In this document: one piece after another, positions 34,460-43,352 of the stretch | Position numbering within the stretch: position 1 is the first letter of the stretch | Layout of the letters: each line of letters begins with the position of its first letter | Assembly: GCF_052055485.1 (NCBI RefSeq) | Contig: NZ_CP197171.1 | Span: forward strand, 2,914,001-2,978,000 | Direction of reading: 5' to 3' | DNA length: 64,000 nucleotides | Source: Amphibacillus sp052055485 | Lineage (GTDB): Bacteria > Bacillota > Bacilli > Bacillales > Amphibacillaceae | Position numbers and translations under genes: made by a program | The notes under the pieces: model-generated | The model's database searches: none | Told to the model about the DNA's origin: nothing | Seen by the model: the letters and a program-made list of their open reading frames with translations, nothing else

Positions 34460-36763
34460 TTATATTTGCACAGAAATAGTTGCGTTTTGATCAAGATGTC
34501 GTTCTTTTTCATAGATAACTAAATCTAAAGGGGTGTCTGTTTCGTTTATAATCGTCACTTTTTCTTGATCCACTTGAATACAAAGTCGTGCACCACGGAA
34601 GAGAACTTTGAATGAAAACGATTGCCATTGCCCAGGAATGAATGGGCTCAAAATGAGTTGATTTTCTTTAACCTTTAGCCCCCCAAAGCCATGGACAACA
34701 GACATCCAAGTTCCTGCCATACTTGTTGTATGACAACCATCTTCCGTGTCATTGTTATAGTTATCTAAATCAAGTCGAGCGGTACGTAAATACATTTCAT
34801 AAGCTTTTTCTTTATAGCCTAATCGACATGCTAAAATAGAATGAACACATGGTGATAAGGAAGATTCATGAATAGTGATCGGTTCATAAAAGTCGAAATT
34901 TCTTCTAATCGTTTCAATGTCAAATTCATGATCTAAAAAGTATAAGCCTTGCAAGACATCTGCTTGTTTGATAAAGCAAGAACGTAAAATGCGATCCCAT
35001 GACCAATTTTGATTGAGGGGGAGATGTTTATCCTCTAGTTGGTCAACAGGGATGATTTCCTTATCTAAGAAATTATCTTGCTGTAAAAAGATTTCTTTTT
35101 CTTCATCTTTCGGGTAATACATTTTAGCAATGATCTCTTCCCATTGCTTGACTTCTGCTTGTTTTAACTGTAATTTATCGATCCATTGTTGGTAAAGTTC
35201 TTGATCTGTTTCTTGCAAGTGATTCAGAACATCAATCGTGTATCTCATTGTCCAGCTACTGATCAGGTTTGTATACCAGTTGTTGTTAACATTGTTTTCA
35301 TATTCATTGGGTCCGGTTACACCCAGTATCATATAGACATCTTTATGGGGTACATAATTGACACGTTCTTCCCAAAAACGAGAGATCTCTACTAATACTT
35401 CTATACCGTATTCACCAAGGTAAGATTTATCACCCGTGTAATTCACGTAATTGTAAATCGCATAGGCAATCGCACCATTCCGATGAATCTCTTCAAAGGT
35501 AATTTCCCATTCGTTATGGCATTCTTCACCGTTCATTGTCACCATCGGATAAAGTGCACCTTTTTCAAAGCCTAATTTACGGGCATTTTCTTTGGCCTTT
35601 TCCAGATGATTGTAGCGGTAAACTAGTAGATTTCGAGCAATTTTTTGATCTGCGGTAGATAAATAGAATGGCAAACAGTATGCTTCCGTATCCCAATACG
35701 TACTCCCGCCATATTTTTCTCCTGTAAAACCTTTTGGACCAATGTTCAAACGTGAATCTTCTCCTGTATAGGTTTGATTCAATTGAAAAATATTAAAACG
35801 GATTCCCTGTTGGGCTGCGACGTCACCCTTGATAATAATATCACTATTGAGCCATTTGCTTGCCCAAGCATCAGCTTGCTCTTGTCTTAAAGTTTCAAAG
35901 CCTTTAGCCACCGCATGGTCTAATACATCAGTACTGACAGCTTCTAATTGCTGATGATCATGGTCACGGTTGGTTATATTTGCAGCATATTTATAAATGG
36001 TGGTGGACTCACCTTTAGTCAGTGGAACATCGTAGACCAAACCAGCATATTTTCTAGCTTCTTCACTTTTACTTGTTATTTCAAGTTTTTGATTGTTGGT
36101 AAAGATTTGTGTTTCGACTGTTGAACAAAAGTAGAAATCGAGTTTTTTTGTTTTGACTGTAACAGATGCACGATTTTCTCTTGTCCAAGTGTTAACAGGA
36201 TCCCAAAATTTCTCATCGTAGTTGGCATCTTCGTTTTTAATATCACCATCTAGGTAAGATGTTAAGGATAATGTCCCTGAAAAATTAAATGGGGTGATTT
36301 CGTACTTAAGTGCACCCACTTCTTTGTCGACAATACTGACAAAACGTGTTGCTTGAACTTTAATTATTTTCCCATTTTGAAGTTCAGCTGTAAACGTTCG
36401 TTGCAGGTATCCTTCTTTCATATTTAATTCGCGGACAAATTCGGAAACTTTTGCTTGATTAAGATCAAGTTCTTCATCATCGATAATAACCTTCAAACCA
36501 ATCCAATTAGTTGAATTTAGTACTTTAGCAAAGTATTCTGGGTAGCCATTTTTCCACCAACCTACTCGTGTTTTATCTGGATAGTAAACACCTGCCATAT
36601 AGCTTCCTTGGAGAGTGGGGCCAGTATATGTTTCCTCAAAATTAGCTCTTTGCCCCATATGCCCATTACCAATACTGAATACACTTTCAGAAATTTCATG
36701 ATTAGCGGGATCAAAACCTTCTTCAATAATTGACCATTCATGTTCTTTTAAATATTTTTTCAT
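34460..36763 (-). CDS. mapA: Glycoside hydrolase family 65 maltose phosphorylase
   Basis: 767 residues. Cleaves maltose with phosphate to beta-glucose-1-phosphate and glucose in the cytoplasm. Segments FSIGNGHMGQRANFEETYTG, PDKTRVGWWKNGYPEYFAKV and YLDGDIKNEDANYDEKFW closely match lactic-acid bacterial maltose phosphorylases. The proposed acid catalyst is a Glu in ITFEEIHRNGAIAYAI; the phosphate site includes GCHTTSMAGTW near residue 675. Domains: N-terminal beta sandwich (1-270), alpha barrel (300-690), C-terminal beta sheet. Trehalose or kojibiose phosphorylase activity is the main alternative. The gene lies behind pgmB with a 52-nt gap. Confidence 0.88.
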   Translation of the reverse strand: MKKYLKEHEWSIIEEGFDPANHEISESVFSIGNGHMGQRANFEETYTGPTLQGSYMAGVYYPDKTRVGWWKNGYPEYFAKVLNSTNWIGLKVIIDDEELDLNQAKVSEFVRELNMKEGYLQRTFTAELQNGKIIKVQATRFVSIVDKEVGALKYEITPFNFSGTLSLTSYLDGDIKNEDANYDEKFWDPVNTWTRENRASVTVKTKKLDFYFCSTVETQIFTNNQKLEITSKSEEARKYAGLVYDVPLTKGESTTIYKYAANITNRDHDHQQLEAVSTDVLDHAVAKGFETLRQEQADAWASKWLNSDIIIKGDVAAQQGIRFNIFQLNQTYTGEDSRLNIGPKGFTGEKYGGSTYWDTEAYCLPFYLSTADQKIARNLLVYRYNHLEKAKENARKLGFEKGALYPMVTMNGEECHNEWEITFEEIHRNGAIAYAIYNYVNYTGDKSYLGEYGIEVLVEISRFWEERVNYVPHKDVYMILGVTGPNEYENNVNNNWYTNLISSWTMRYTIDVLNHLQETDQELYQQWIDKLQLKQAEVKQWEEIIAKMYYPKDEEKEIFLQQDNFLDKEIIPVDQLEDKHLPLNQNWSWDRILRSCFIKQADVLQGLYFLDHEFDIETIRRNFDFYEPITIHESSLSPCVHSILACRLGYKEKAYEMYLRTARLDLDNYNNDTEDGCHTTSMAGTWMSVVHGFGGLKVKENQLILSPFIPGQWQSFSFKVLFRGARLCIQVDQEKVTIINETDTPLDLVIYEKERHLDQNATISVQI

Positions 36764-36795
36764 GATAAACCTCCATTCTTATATTTAAATAAGGA

Positions 36796-36807
36796 GCAAC
36801 CGGTTGC
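36796..36807. promoter_or_regulatory. LacI-family-type operator GCAACCGGTTGC
   Basis: A 12-bp perfect palindrome with the central CG-type dyad and GCAA arms common to LacI/GalR operators (MalR-like), in the short gap between pgmB and mapA. A MalR-like regulator is expected elsewhere in the genome; none is in the window. Confidence 0.6.
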
Positions 36808-36815
36808 ATTTACGA

Positions 36816-37472
36816 TTAAAAAAATAAGCTTTTTAGTCGAGCTACCGACATTTCTTTTATTGTTTCGATGTAATCATCTGCACCGGTTAAAATGTTTTTG
36901 TCACCGACACCAACAACGCGCATGTCTGCCCGTTTTCCTGCTTCAATACCTGCCTGTGCATCTTCAAAAACGACGCAATTTTGCTCAGCAACTGAGAGTG
37001 CTTTTGCCCCTAATAAAAATACTTCTGGATTCGGTTTTGCTTTTGTGATTGAATTTCCATCTATGATTGCATCAAATGTATCATACAAACCAATTTTTTT
37101 AAGAATAAGTAGTGCATTTTTACTTGCTGATCCAAGTGCAAACGGAATATCATTCACTTTTAATTCATTTAGAAAATCCTTTACACCTGGAAGTATGTCA
37201 TGCTCATCCATTTGTGAGATTGATGCGACATAGCGTTTGTTTTTTCGAGCAGCTAGCTCCAGTTTTTCTGTTTCGCTTACCTCAACTTGGCCGATTTCTA
37301 GTAAAATATTTAGAGAATCCATTCGACTAACGCCTTTTAAACGTTCATTATCTGCTTCTGTAAAATGAAAGCCTAATTCATCTGCAAGTTGTTTCCAAGC
37401 AAGAAAATGATGTTTAGCCGTATCGACAATGACGCCATCCAAGTCAAACAAAACGGCTATTTTTTTATTCAT
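36816..37472 (-). CDS. pgmB: Beta-phosphoglucomutase (HAD superfamily)
   Basis: 218 residues. Converts beta-glucose-1-phosphate to glucose-6-phosphate. HAD motif I is FDLDGVIVDTAKHHFLAWK (nucleophile and acid/base Asp), motif II LGSASKN, then AKPNPEVFLLGA (motif III Lys) and VFEDAQAGIEAG (motif IV). The cap has RLKGVSRMDSLNILL. ATG 37472 is preceded by AAGGGGGTTGG; the GTG at 37493 precedes it. It is first in the operon with mapA, the standard maltose phosphorylase partner. Confidence 0.94.
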   Translation of the reverse strand: MNKKIAVLFDLDGVIVDTAKHHFLAWKQLADELGFHFTEADNERLKGVSRMDSLNILLEIGQVEVSETEKLELAARKNKRYVASISQMDEHDILPGVKDFLNELKVNDIPFALGSASKNALLILKKIGLYDTFDAIIDGNSITKAKPNPEVFLLGAKALSVAEQNCVVFEDAQAGIEAGKRADMRVVGVGDKNILTGADDYIETIKEMSVARLKSLFF

Positions 37473-37846
37473 GTTTTTACCAACCCCCTTCACAAAGATT
37501 ATCCTCTTTATTTTATCCTAGCAAAACTAAAAAAGAAAGCGTTTTGACAAAATTTCTAATCATATTCTTGCCGATACGAATAATAAAGATTTTTCTGACA
37601 TAAAAAAACATGTTAAAGAATTTATCTATTCAATAAAGGAGACATTAGAAGCGATGCAGTCAAATGGTGATAATGTATTATTTTTTGTGACTAGTGTTTC
37701 AAATAAAATTATGATTAGAAACCCCTCAAGAAATAAGATAATTCTAGACAAGTCAATTGTTTTTTGATAAGATAATGTGCAGTTATTTAAATTGTAAGAA
37801 TATTTCAATAAATTATATTTACAGGATTTGATAGGGGAGAGCTATT
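37473..37846. other. Divergent spacer with a startless ORF remnant
   Basis: The frame ending TGA at 37764 is open back to about 37532 and reads NNKDFSDIKKHVKEF, IYSIKETLEAMQSNGD and NVLFFVTSVSN, without a start before ATG 37654 (37 codons). It may be the tail of a lost gene. The region also holds the candidate cre-like site at 37534. Confidence 0.3.
37534..37547 (-). promoter_or_regulatory. Candidate cre-like site upstream of pgmB
   Basis: AGAAAGCGTTTTGA (minus strand TCAAAACGCTTTCT) matches the catabolite-responsive element pattern TGWNANCGNTNWCA except at two outer positions, about 65 nt before the pgmB start. CcpA or a related LacI protein could bind. Weak. Confidence 0.35.
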
Positions 37847-38791
37847 TTGAAAATTTTAGCGAAAATAAGTTCCTTTGCGGGAAATACATTTGCAATTTGG
37901 GTTATTTTGGTTGGTGTAATTAGCTTTTTCTATCCAGCTGGTTTTCAGTGGATTGCCCCACACGTAGGGATTTTATTAGGAATTATTATGTTTGGAATGG
38001 GATTAACACTTACACCACAAGACTTTAAAGCAATATTAAAAACACCCAAAAGTGTCCTCGTTGCTGTAATGGTACAGTATACAATCATGCCTTTATTAGC
38101 TTATTTGCTAGTGACCATTTTTCGATTATCACCAGAAATTGCCGTTGGTATTATTTTAGTAGGGTGCTGTCCAGGGGGAACGGCTTCAAATATTATCACA
38201 TTTTTGGCAAAAGGAAATACGGCATTATCTATTTCTATTACAACCGTTTCAACTCTATTGGCACCCATCCTAACACCAACACTAACCTTATTATTAGCGA
38301 GTGAGTGGATGGCTGTTTCATTTATTGAGATGTTTCTATCGATTGTTCAGGTTGTTCTTATCCCGATTATATTAGGATTTATCGTTCGTCGAGTGCTTCA
38401 GGATCAAGTGGAGAAAAGTATTGATGTTCTACCGCTTATTTCTGTTATTGGAATTGTTGCTGTTGCTGGAGCTGTTATTTCAGTGAATACGGAGGAAATA
38501 GCTACTTCTGGTCTATTTATATTTGCTGTCGTTATCCTTCATAATCTATTGGGTTTGTTATTTGGTTTTTTAATCGCAAGGTTATGCAAGTTCAATGTCA
38601 CTGATCAAAAGGCAATTTCTATTGAAGTAGGGATGCAAAATTCAGCATTAGCTTCTCAGCTTGCCTTGAAATTCTTTGTTGCAACACCTATAGCTGCCGT
38701 CCCAGGCGCACTATTCGGTGTATGGCATAATATATCTGGACCGATCTTGGCAACATTTTGGTCAAAATATCATGAAAAGAATAAAGGGTAA
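37847..38791 (+). CDS. Bile acid:sodium symporter family transporter (BASS, PanS-like)
   Basis: 314 residues, nine or ten helices. BASS signatures: FGMGLTLTPQDFKAILKTPK, GCCPGGTASNIITFLAKGNT (Na+-binding crossing helix) and EVGMQNSALASQLALKFF. Such proteins transport organic anions, e.g. pantothenate/ketopantoate in PanS. TTG start with AGGGGAG upstream. No partner gene. Confidence 0.92.
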   Translation: MKILAKISSFAGNTFAIWVILVGVISFFYPAGFQWIAPHVGILLGIIMFGMGLTLTPQDFKAILKTPKSVLVAVMVQYTIMPLLAYLLVTIFRLSPEIAVGIILVGCCPGGTASNIITFLAKGNTALSISITTVSTLLAPILTPTLTLLLASEWMAVSFIEMFLSIVQVVLIPIILGFIVRRVLQDQVEKSIDVLPLISVIGIVAVAGAVISVNTEEIATSGLFIFAVVILHNLLGLLFGFLIARLCKFNVTDQKAISIEVGMQNSALASQLALKFFVATPIAAVPGALFGVWHNISGPILATFWSKYHEKNKG

Positions 38792-38832
38792 GATTCTAAT
38801 AAAATCTTAGATTGGATGAATAATCTCACTAG

Positions 38833-38893
38833 GAAGAATAAAGTACAGCTATACCATTAGAGTAAGTAACTTTCTTATTCTGGATCTCAAAGA
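38833..38893 (-). repeat. Degenerate internal module of the interspersed repeat
   Basis: CTAGGAAGAATAAAGTACAG ... AAGTAACTTTCTTATTCTGG resembles the internal CACTAAGGAA / CGCAAGAATAAGTGGTTTTC / TTATTCTGGGTCCCAGG module of copy 1, with many changes and no end modules. It is an old relic. Confidence 0.5.
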
Positions 38894-38980
38894 GGTTATT
38901 TAGCATTTATATCCAATTCGAAAAATAGAATGTTGGTTTTATAGATTTTTCATGTTATTCTTGGTGAAAGGAGTGATTGG

Positions 38981-39586
38981 ATGAAAGTCATTGTTGTCGG
39001 TGGCAATGGGACCATCGGGCAGGCAGTAGTAGCAAAACTGCAAGCAGAAAATTATGAAGTTTTAACAGCTGGGAGAACCAGTGGGGATGTGCAAGTCGAT
39101 ATGACATCATCAGAAAGTATTGAGCAAATGTTTCAGAAAATTGGAGATGTCGATGCGATTATTTCAACAGCTGGTGCCGCTAAAAAAGTATTAGTGGAAG
39201 AAATGACTCCAGAAGATAATCTGGTGGCGGTTCAGAGTAAATTGTTAGGTCAAATCAATTTAGCTTTGATAGGGCAAAAATATCTGCGTGAAAATGGCAG
39301 TATTACCTTGACTACTGGTGTTATGAAGGATGATCCAATAGCTATGGGTTCATCTTCTGCGATGGCTAATGGCGGGGTTGCTGCTTTTGTTAAATCAGCC
39401 GCCATTGATTTGACTCGTGGTATTCGAATTAATTGTGTCAGTCCTAACGTGTTAGAAGAATCTTATGCTCAGTTGAAAGAGGCTTTTAAAGGATTTGTTC
39501 CAGTTCCAGCAGAACGGGTAGCACAGGCTTATCTGAAAAGTGTTGCCGGAAAACAGTCTGGTCAAGAATACCAAGTATATGAATAA
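38981..39586 (+). CDS. Short-chain dehydrogenase/reductase (SDR)
   Basis: 201 residues with a Rossmann NAD(P) site: VIVVGGNGTIGQAVVAKLQ, then ADAIISTAG-like VDAIISTAGAAKK and RINCVSPNVLEES. It is shorter than most SDRs and the active-site Tyr-xxx-Lys is not evident: the corresponding region reads SSAMANGGVAAFVKSAAIDL, where Tyr is replaced. It belongs to the atypical SDR group often annotated short-chain dehydrogenase of unknown substrate. A clear terminator follows. Confidence 0.85.
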   Translation: MKVIVVGGNGTIGQAVVAKLQAENYEVLTAGRTSGDVQVDMTSSESIEQMFQKIGDVDAIISTAGAAKKVLVEEMTPEDNLVAVQSKLLGQINLALIGQKYLRENGSITLTTGVMKDDPIAMGSSSAMANGGVAAFVKSAAIDLTRGIRINCVSPNVLEESYAQLKEAFKGFVPVPAERVAQAYLKSVAGKQSGQEYQVYE

Positions 39587-39597
39587 CTAATAATAAA

Positions 39598-39636
39598 CAC
39601 CAAAGACAGAGTAGACGCTTGTCTTTGGTGTTTTTT
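39598..39636 (+). terminator. Rho-independent terminator of the SDR gene
   Basis: CACCAAAGACA (39598-39608) and TGTCTTTGGTG (39620-39630), perfect 11-bp stem, then TTTTTT. Confidence 0.92.
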
Positions 39637-39822
39637 AAAATAAAACCGGTAATGATTGTAAAAGGCAATTTCATGAATTAAGCTAACCTTTTGACTATCT
39701 TACCTAATTTAATTGAAGTACCAATCAAGCTATCGTGTTTATATCAAAAATTCTATGCAAATAGCTTTTAATGATTTGATCTATTTTTATAATAAAACAA
39801 CAAGCGGTGTTAGGATAAAACA

Positions 39823-40371
39823 TTATTTTATCGGCGATGAGGGCAGACCTCGTTTGATCCAAAGGATGACCCCCGTATCTTTACGCTCTGTTCGATTCAT
39901 TTTTCGATAGACTTTAAAATGATACGGTATCACATAAAAGAGCACGGAAATAGCACCCACATTCAAATAGATATCTTTCAAGTCAAAGGTAAACCAGTCG
40001 AATAATCGGATGAAATCCCAACTGCCACCCCAAAAGGCAACATCTATAAAAGAGCATGAGATCCCTGCGATATAGCATGCTAACATGATTTTTAAAGGTC
40101 TTTGTCTCTCGAGCCACAGATACGAAAGATACCGATAAATTATTAAAGTAAGGAAAAGGAAAAAAACCTGAATAATTAACATTGAGAAAATGGACATTTG
40201 ATAATCTAAGAGGCTAGCCATCCAAGTCAAATTCGTATTTTGAACAGGACGAAACCGTATAATATTTGGAATCCAAACTATTTTGATTCCAAGATAATAA
40301 CGTGTGATCCATATTTTGACCATTTGATCGATCAGAATCAAAAGAAGAGAAAAGATGAATGGTTTTTTCAT
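39823..40371 (-). CDS. Signal peptidase II (LspA)-like paralogue
   Basis: 182 residues from the ATG at 40371 (AAGGAGA upstream). Four helices. The LspA pattern is recognisable but drifted: LILIDQMVKIWI (helix 1 D and K), NTNLTW, CSFIDVAFWGGSWDFIRLFD and FDLKDIYLNVG. The last two keep the two catalytic aspartates of GNxxDR and FNxAD. A housekeeping lspA normally lies with pyrR/rluD, so this is probably a second, divergent copy. Confidence 0.8.
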   Translation of the reverse strand: MKKPFIFSLLLILIDQMVKIWITRYYLGIKIVWIPNIIRFRPVQNTNLTWMASLLDYQMSIFSMLIIQVFFLFLTLIIYRYLSYLWLERQRPLKIMLACYIAGISCSFIDVAFWGGSWDFIRLFDWFTFDLKDIYLNVGAISVLFYVIPYHFKVYRKMNRTERKDTGVILWIKRGLPSSPIK

Positions 40372-40582
40372 AGTTGTCTCCTTGACTTGTTTTACGTTTA
40401 GTTTCTCACATAGTATCTGTGAAATCAAGAAAATATTGTCACTCATTTGAGAGAATATGATATGATTGACTTATTAATAGGTCAGCTTTAAATGGTATAG
40501 ATTAATAGTGAAATAGTTAAAAAGATGAGCGCAAATGAATGTTTCTAATGAGTACGGAAAATTCATACGCAGGGAATAGATG

Positions 40583-41002
40583 ATGAGAGTCTCAAAGATT
40601 ACTGCTACTTTCTCAAGTGATATACGGAAAGTATGGAATATTGTAACGGATAATGAGGATGATCATTGGAAAAGTGATTTAGCTAAAATTGAAATTGTTG
40701 ATCATGATCGTTTGATTGAACAAACATAGAAGGGATTTGAAACATTATTCACGATCTTGGGCGTTGAGAGAGATCGGAAAGAAAGGAAAGATGTTAACTA
40801 TCAAGAAAAGGCAATTGGTTTGGTTTATGAATTAAACGAAACAGAAAATATAGCACAATAATGGATTGCTAAACAGACATTAAAAGAGTTAGAGTCCCTG
40901 GTAAAAATTAAAGGTAGAGAAAGGATTGATTTCTAGAAACATGAAAATGGGCAAAGAACAATAGTTTATCAAGAACGGGATTTTAAAAAATTAAAATTGA
41001 GG
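40583..41002 (+). pseudogene. SRPBCC/START-like domain gene with several in-frame stops
   Basis: The frame from ATG 40583 reads MRVSKITATFSSDIRKVWNI, VTDNEDDHWKSDLAKIEIVD, the polyketide-cyclase-like SRPBCC start, but has stops after EQT (TAG), after ENIAQ (TAA) and after RIDF (TAG). KGFETLFTIL and IAKQTLKELESLVK are recognisable between them. A decayed gene, unlike the single-lesion pseudogenes at 26-31 kb. Confidence 0.75.
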
Positions 41003-41010
41003 TGGTTTTA

Positions 41011-41466
41011 ATGAAAAAAAAGCTTTATGGTATCGTCCTTGTTTTAAGCGTATTACTTCTTTCTGCTTGCAGTGGTTCAAAAACAGCTCTTTCGGCAGAA
41101 GAATTTCAAGCTCAAATGGAGGAAGCTGGTTATGAGATTCATGATGCATTTGATCAATTTCCAGAAGGTTCGGTTGAGTCGGTGTTACTAGCAGCTAATG
41201 ATGATTACCAGATAGAATTTTACGTTGTTCTCACTGTAGAACAGGCACAATCGGCCTTTAATGAAAACAAAGACAGTTTTGAGTCGGAAAAGGGGAATGT
41301 ATCGACTGACTCTTCCGTTTCCTTATCAAATTATAGTGTATATAAGCAAACGACTAACGGTCAGTATTATGTTGTTTCCAGAGTAGAAAATACATTTATT
41401 TATGTGGTGACACCTGACGAAAATAAACAGGCTGTCAATGATGTGTTAGAGACATTGGGATATTAA
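41011..41466 (+). CDS. Lipoprotein of unknown function
   Basis: 151 residues. Lipobox LLLSAC at the end of a typical signal peptide (about 5-20); Cys 21 or so would be lipidated. The mature part has LSAEEFQAQMEEAGYEIHDA and a beta-rich remainder, like small Firmicute lipoproteins of unknown role. ATG 41011 has GAGGTGG upstream; the GTG at 41002 is part of that site. The TnpB element lies 8 nt after the stop. Confidence 0.8.
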   Translation: MKKKLYGIVLVLSVLLLSACSGSKTALSAEEFQAQMEEAGYEIHDAFDQFPEGSVESVLLAANDDYQIEFYVVLTVEQAQSAFNENKDSFESEKGNVSTDSSVSLSNYSVYKQTTNGQYYVVSRVENTFIYVVTPDENKQAVNDVLETLGY

Positions 41467-41473
41467 GAAACAT

Positions 41474-42859
41474 TTTATCGGATTTCCGACAGAAGACTCC
41501 CACTTCTAGGAACATGAAGGGCATCGCCCCGTGAGTAAGTGGGAGATGAATGTGGGTTGGCGCTAGCCAAAACATCTCCCTTATGATATAATGAGAACAT
41601 ATATTCCTATTAAGTGAGGTGAGATGATGTTAGTCCATAAAGCCTATAAATTCCGTATCTATCCGAATAAGGAACAACAAATCCTCATGAATAAAACGAT
41701 CGGTTGTTCACGGTTTGTTTTCAATCATTTTTTAGCGAAATGGAATAAAACATACGAAGAAACGGGCAAAGGACTCAACTATCGTTCATGCTCTAAACAG
41801 CTCCCCGCTTTAAAGCAGGAATATGAGTGGCTAAAAGAAGTCGATAGTATTGCCATTCAATCAAGTGTCAAACATCTATCTGAATCTTTTGCGCGCTTCT
41901 TTAACAAACAAACGAACGCCCCACGATTTAAGTCTAAAAGGAACCCGACCCAATCGTATACAACGAAACACACGAACGGAAATATCGCAGTCGTGGGCAA
42001 TACAATCAAGCTGCCCAAATTAGGGCTTGTCAAGTTCGCTAAAAGTCGTGAGGTCGATGGACGCCTTCTAAATGCTACGATTAGGCGACATCCAAGTGGT
42101 AAATACTTCATCTCTATCCTTGTTGAGACAGAGGTAGACTCACTCCCTCAAACGAAGCAATCAACGGGGGTCGATGTGGGCATCAAAGCGTTTGCCACAC
42201 TTTCAGATGGGACGACGTATAAGAACCCTAGATGTTTACGCAGGCTAGAAAACAAATTAGAAAAAGAACAACGCAAACTGTCCAGACGATATAAACAAGC
42301 CAAGCAAGATAGAAAACCCCTTCATGAAGCGAAAAATTATCAAAAACAACGGGTCAAGGTCGCTCGTATTCACGAAAAAATTAAAAATGTCAGAACAGAT
42401 TACTTGCATAAAGTCAGTACTGAAATTGTCAAGAATCACGACATCATTGGTATTGAGGACTTACAAGTATCTAACATGCTCAAAAACAAACGATTATCAA
42501 AAGCCATTAGTGAAGTCAGCTGGTCAGAATTCCGTACGATGCTTGAATACAAAGCCAAGTGGTACGGAAAGGAAGTCGTAGCCATCGCCAAAAACTTCCC
42601 TTCTAGTCAACTTTGTTCGCATTGTGGCTATCGACATCCAGACGTTAAGCATCTCGCCTTACGCATGTGGCAATGTCCTTCATGCCATAGAGCACACGAT
42701 CGAGATCTTAACGCAAGTAAAAATATTGAAGTTGAAGCCATCAGACTTCTAACTGTCGGTACGACAGGGATCGCCTAATCAATAATCAACCATTAGGTTG
42801 GTGTTCTTAGGAATCTCCCCCTTCAAATTTCATTAGAGATTAAGGGGTGAGTAGTTCAA
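41474..42859 (+). mobile_element. IS200/IS605-type insertion sequence with tnpB only (IS1341-like)
   Basis: The left end TTTATCGGATTTCC is followed by a hairpin CTCCCACTT...AAGTGGGAG (about 41497-41548), then a promoter with TATAAT (41587-41592) and tnpB. The right end after tnpB has a hairpin around CAAATTTCATTAGA and ends AGTTCAA. No tnpA is present, so movement needs a TnpA elsewhere. Both ends are matched by the 75-bp element at 1407. The right end beyond tnpB is where an omega-RNA would be encoded. Confidence 0.85.
41624..42778 (+). CDS. tnpB: TnpB RNA-guided endonuclease
   Basis: 384 residues, apparently intact. N-terminal HTH/WED region (HKAYKFRIYPNKEQQILMNK), RuvC-like active site with Asp in GVDVGIKAFATLSDG, Glu in IGIEDLQVSNM and Asp in HDRDLNASKNI, and a zinc finger CSHCGYRH...CPSCHRA. 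TnpB proteins cut DNA guided by the omega-RNA from the element's right end and promote element retention. ATG 41624 or 41627 follow GAGGTGAG. Confidence 0.95.
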   Translation: MMLVHKAYKFRIYPNKEQQILMNKTIGCSRFVFNHFLAKWNKTYEETGKGLNYRSCSKQLPALKQEYEWLKEVDSIAIQSSVKHLSESFARFFNKQTNAPRFKSKRNPTQSYTTKHTNGNIAVVGNTIKLPKLGLVKFAKSREVDGRLLNATIRRHPSGKYFISILVETEVDSLPQTKQSTGVDVGIKAFATLSDGTTYKNPRCLRRLENKLEKEQRKLSRRYKQAKQDRKPLHEAKNYQKQRVKVARIHEKIKNVRTDYLHKVSTEIVKNHDIIGIEDLQVSNMLKNKRLSKAISEVSWSEFRTMLEYKAKWYGKEVVAIAKNFPSSQLCSHCGYRHPDVKHLALRMWQCPSCHRAHDRDLNASKNIEVEAIRLLTVGTTGIA

Positions 42860-42903
42860 CGCTTGGCTCGCACATTGCTAGCAAAAACTATTGAGGTGAG
42901 AAA

Positions 42904-43317
42904 ATGAAAATGGATTATGCAAGTGAATTGGATTTTCAATTCATCCTTGAACATGATCGACACCTACCGAAGCAGTTGATTAAAAATAAACTCAATGGAA
43001 AAGAAATAATAATCGTAAAGAACGAAGAGAATAGAAGAATAGGTTGGCTGAGATATAATTACTTTTGGGACCACACGCCATTTTTAAACATGATTTTTTT
43101 ACAAGAAAACAAGCGCAATAAGGGGATCGGAACTGAATTACTCAGATTTTGGGAAACGGAAATGAAAAATAAAGGATACGAATTCGTGATGACGTCTAGT
43201 TTATCCGATGAACAAGCACAGCACTTTTATCGGAAATTAGGTTATAAAGATTCTGGCAGTTTATTATTAGAAAATGAAGCCTTAGAAATTATTTTTACTA
43301 AGAAATTATCAAAATAG
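42904..43317 (+). CDS. GNAT family N-acetyltransferase
   Basis: 137 residues. Acetyl-CoA site in LQENKRNKGIGTELLRFWET (R/Q-x-x-G-x-G/A pattern), followed by VMTSSLSDEQAQHFYRKLGY, a normal GNAT ending. N-terminal text MDYASELDFQFILEHDRHLP resembles Bacillus GNATs of unknown substrate. Ribosome site GAGG. A second GNAT follows 35 nt later. Confidence 0.92.
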   Translation: MKMDYASELDFQFILEHDRHLPKQLIKNKLNGKEIIIVKNEENRRIGWLRYNYFWDHTPFLNMIFLQENKRNKGIGTELLRFWETEMKNKGYEFVMTSSLSDEQAQHFYRKLGYKDSGSLLLENEALEIIFTKKLSK

Positions 43318-43352
43318 AAAACGGATTGAACGAGTGATTAGAGGGATGTGTG

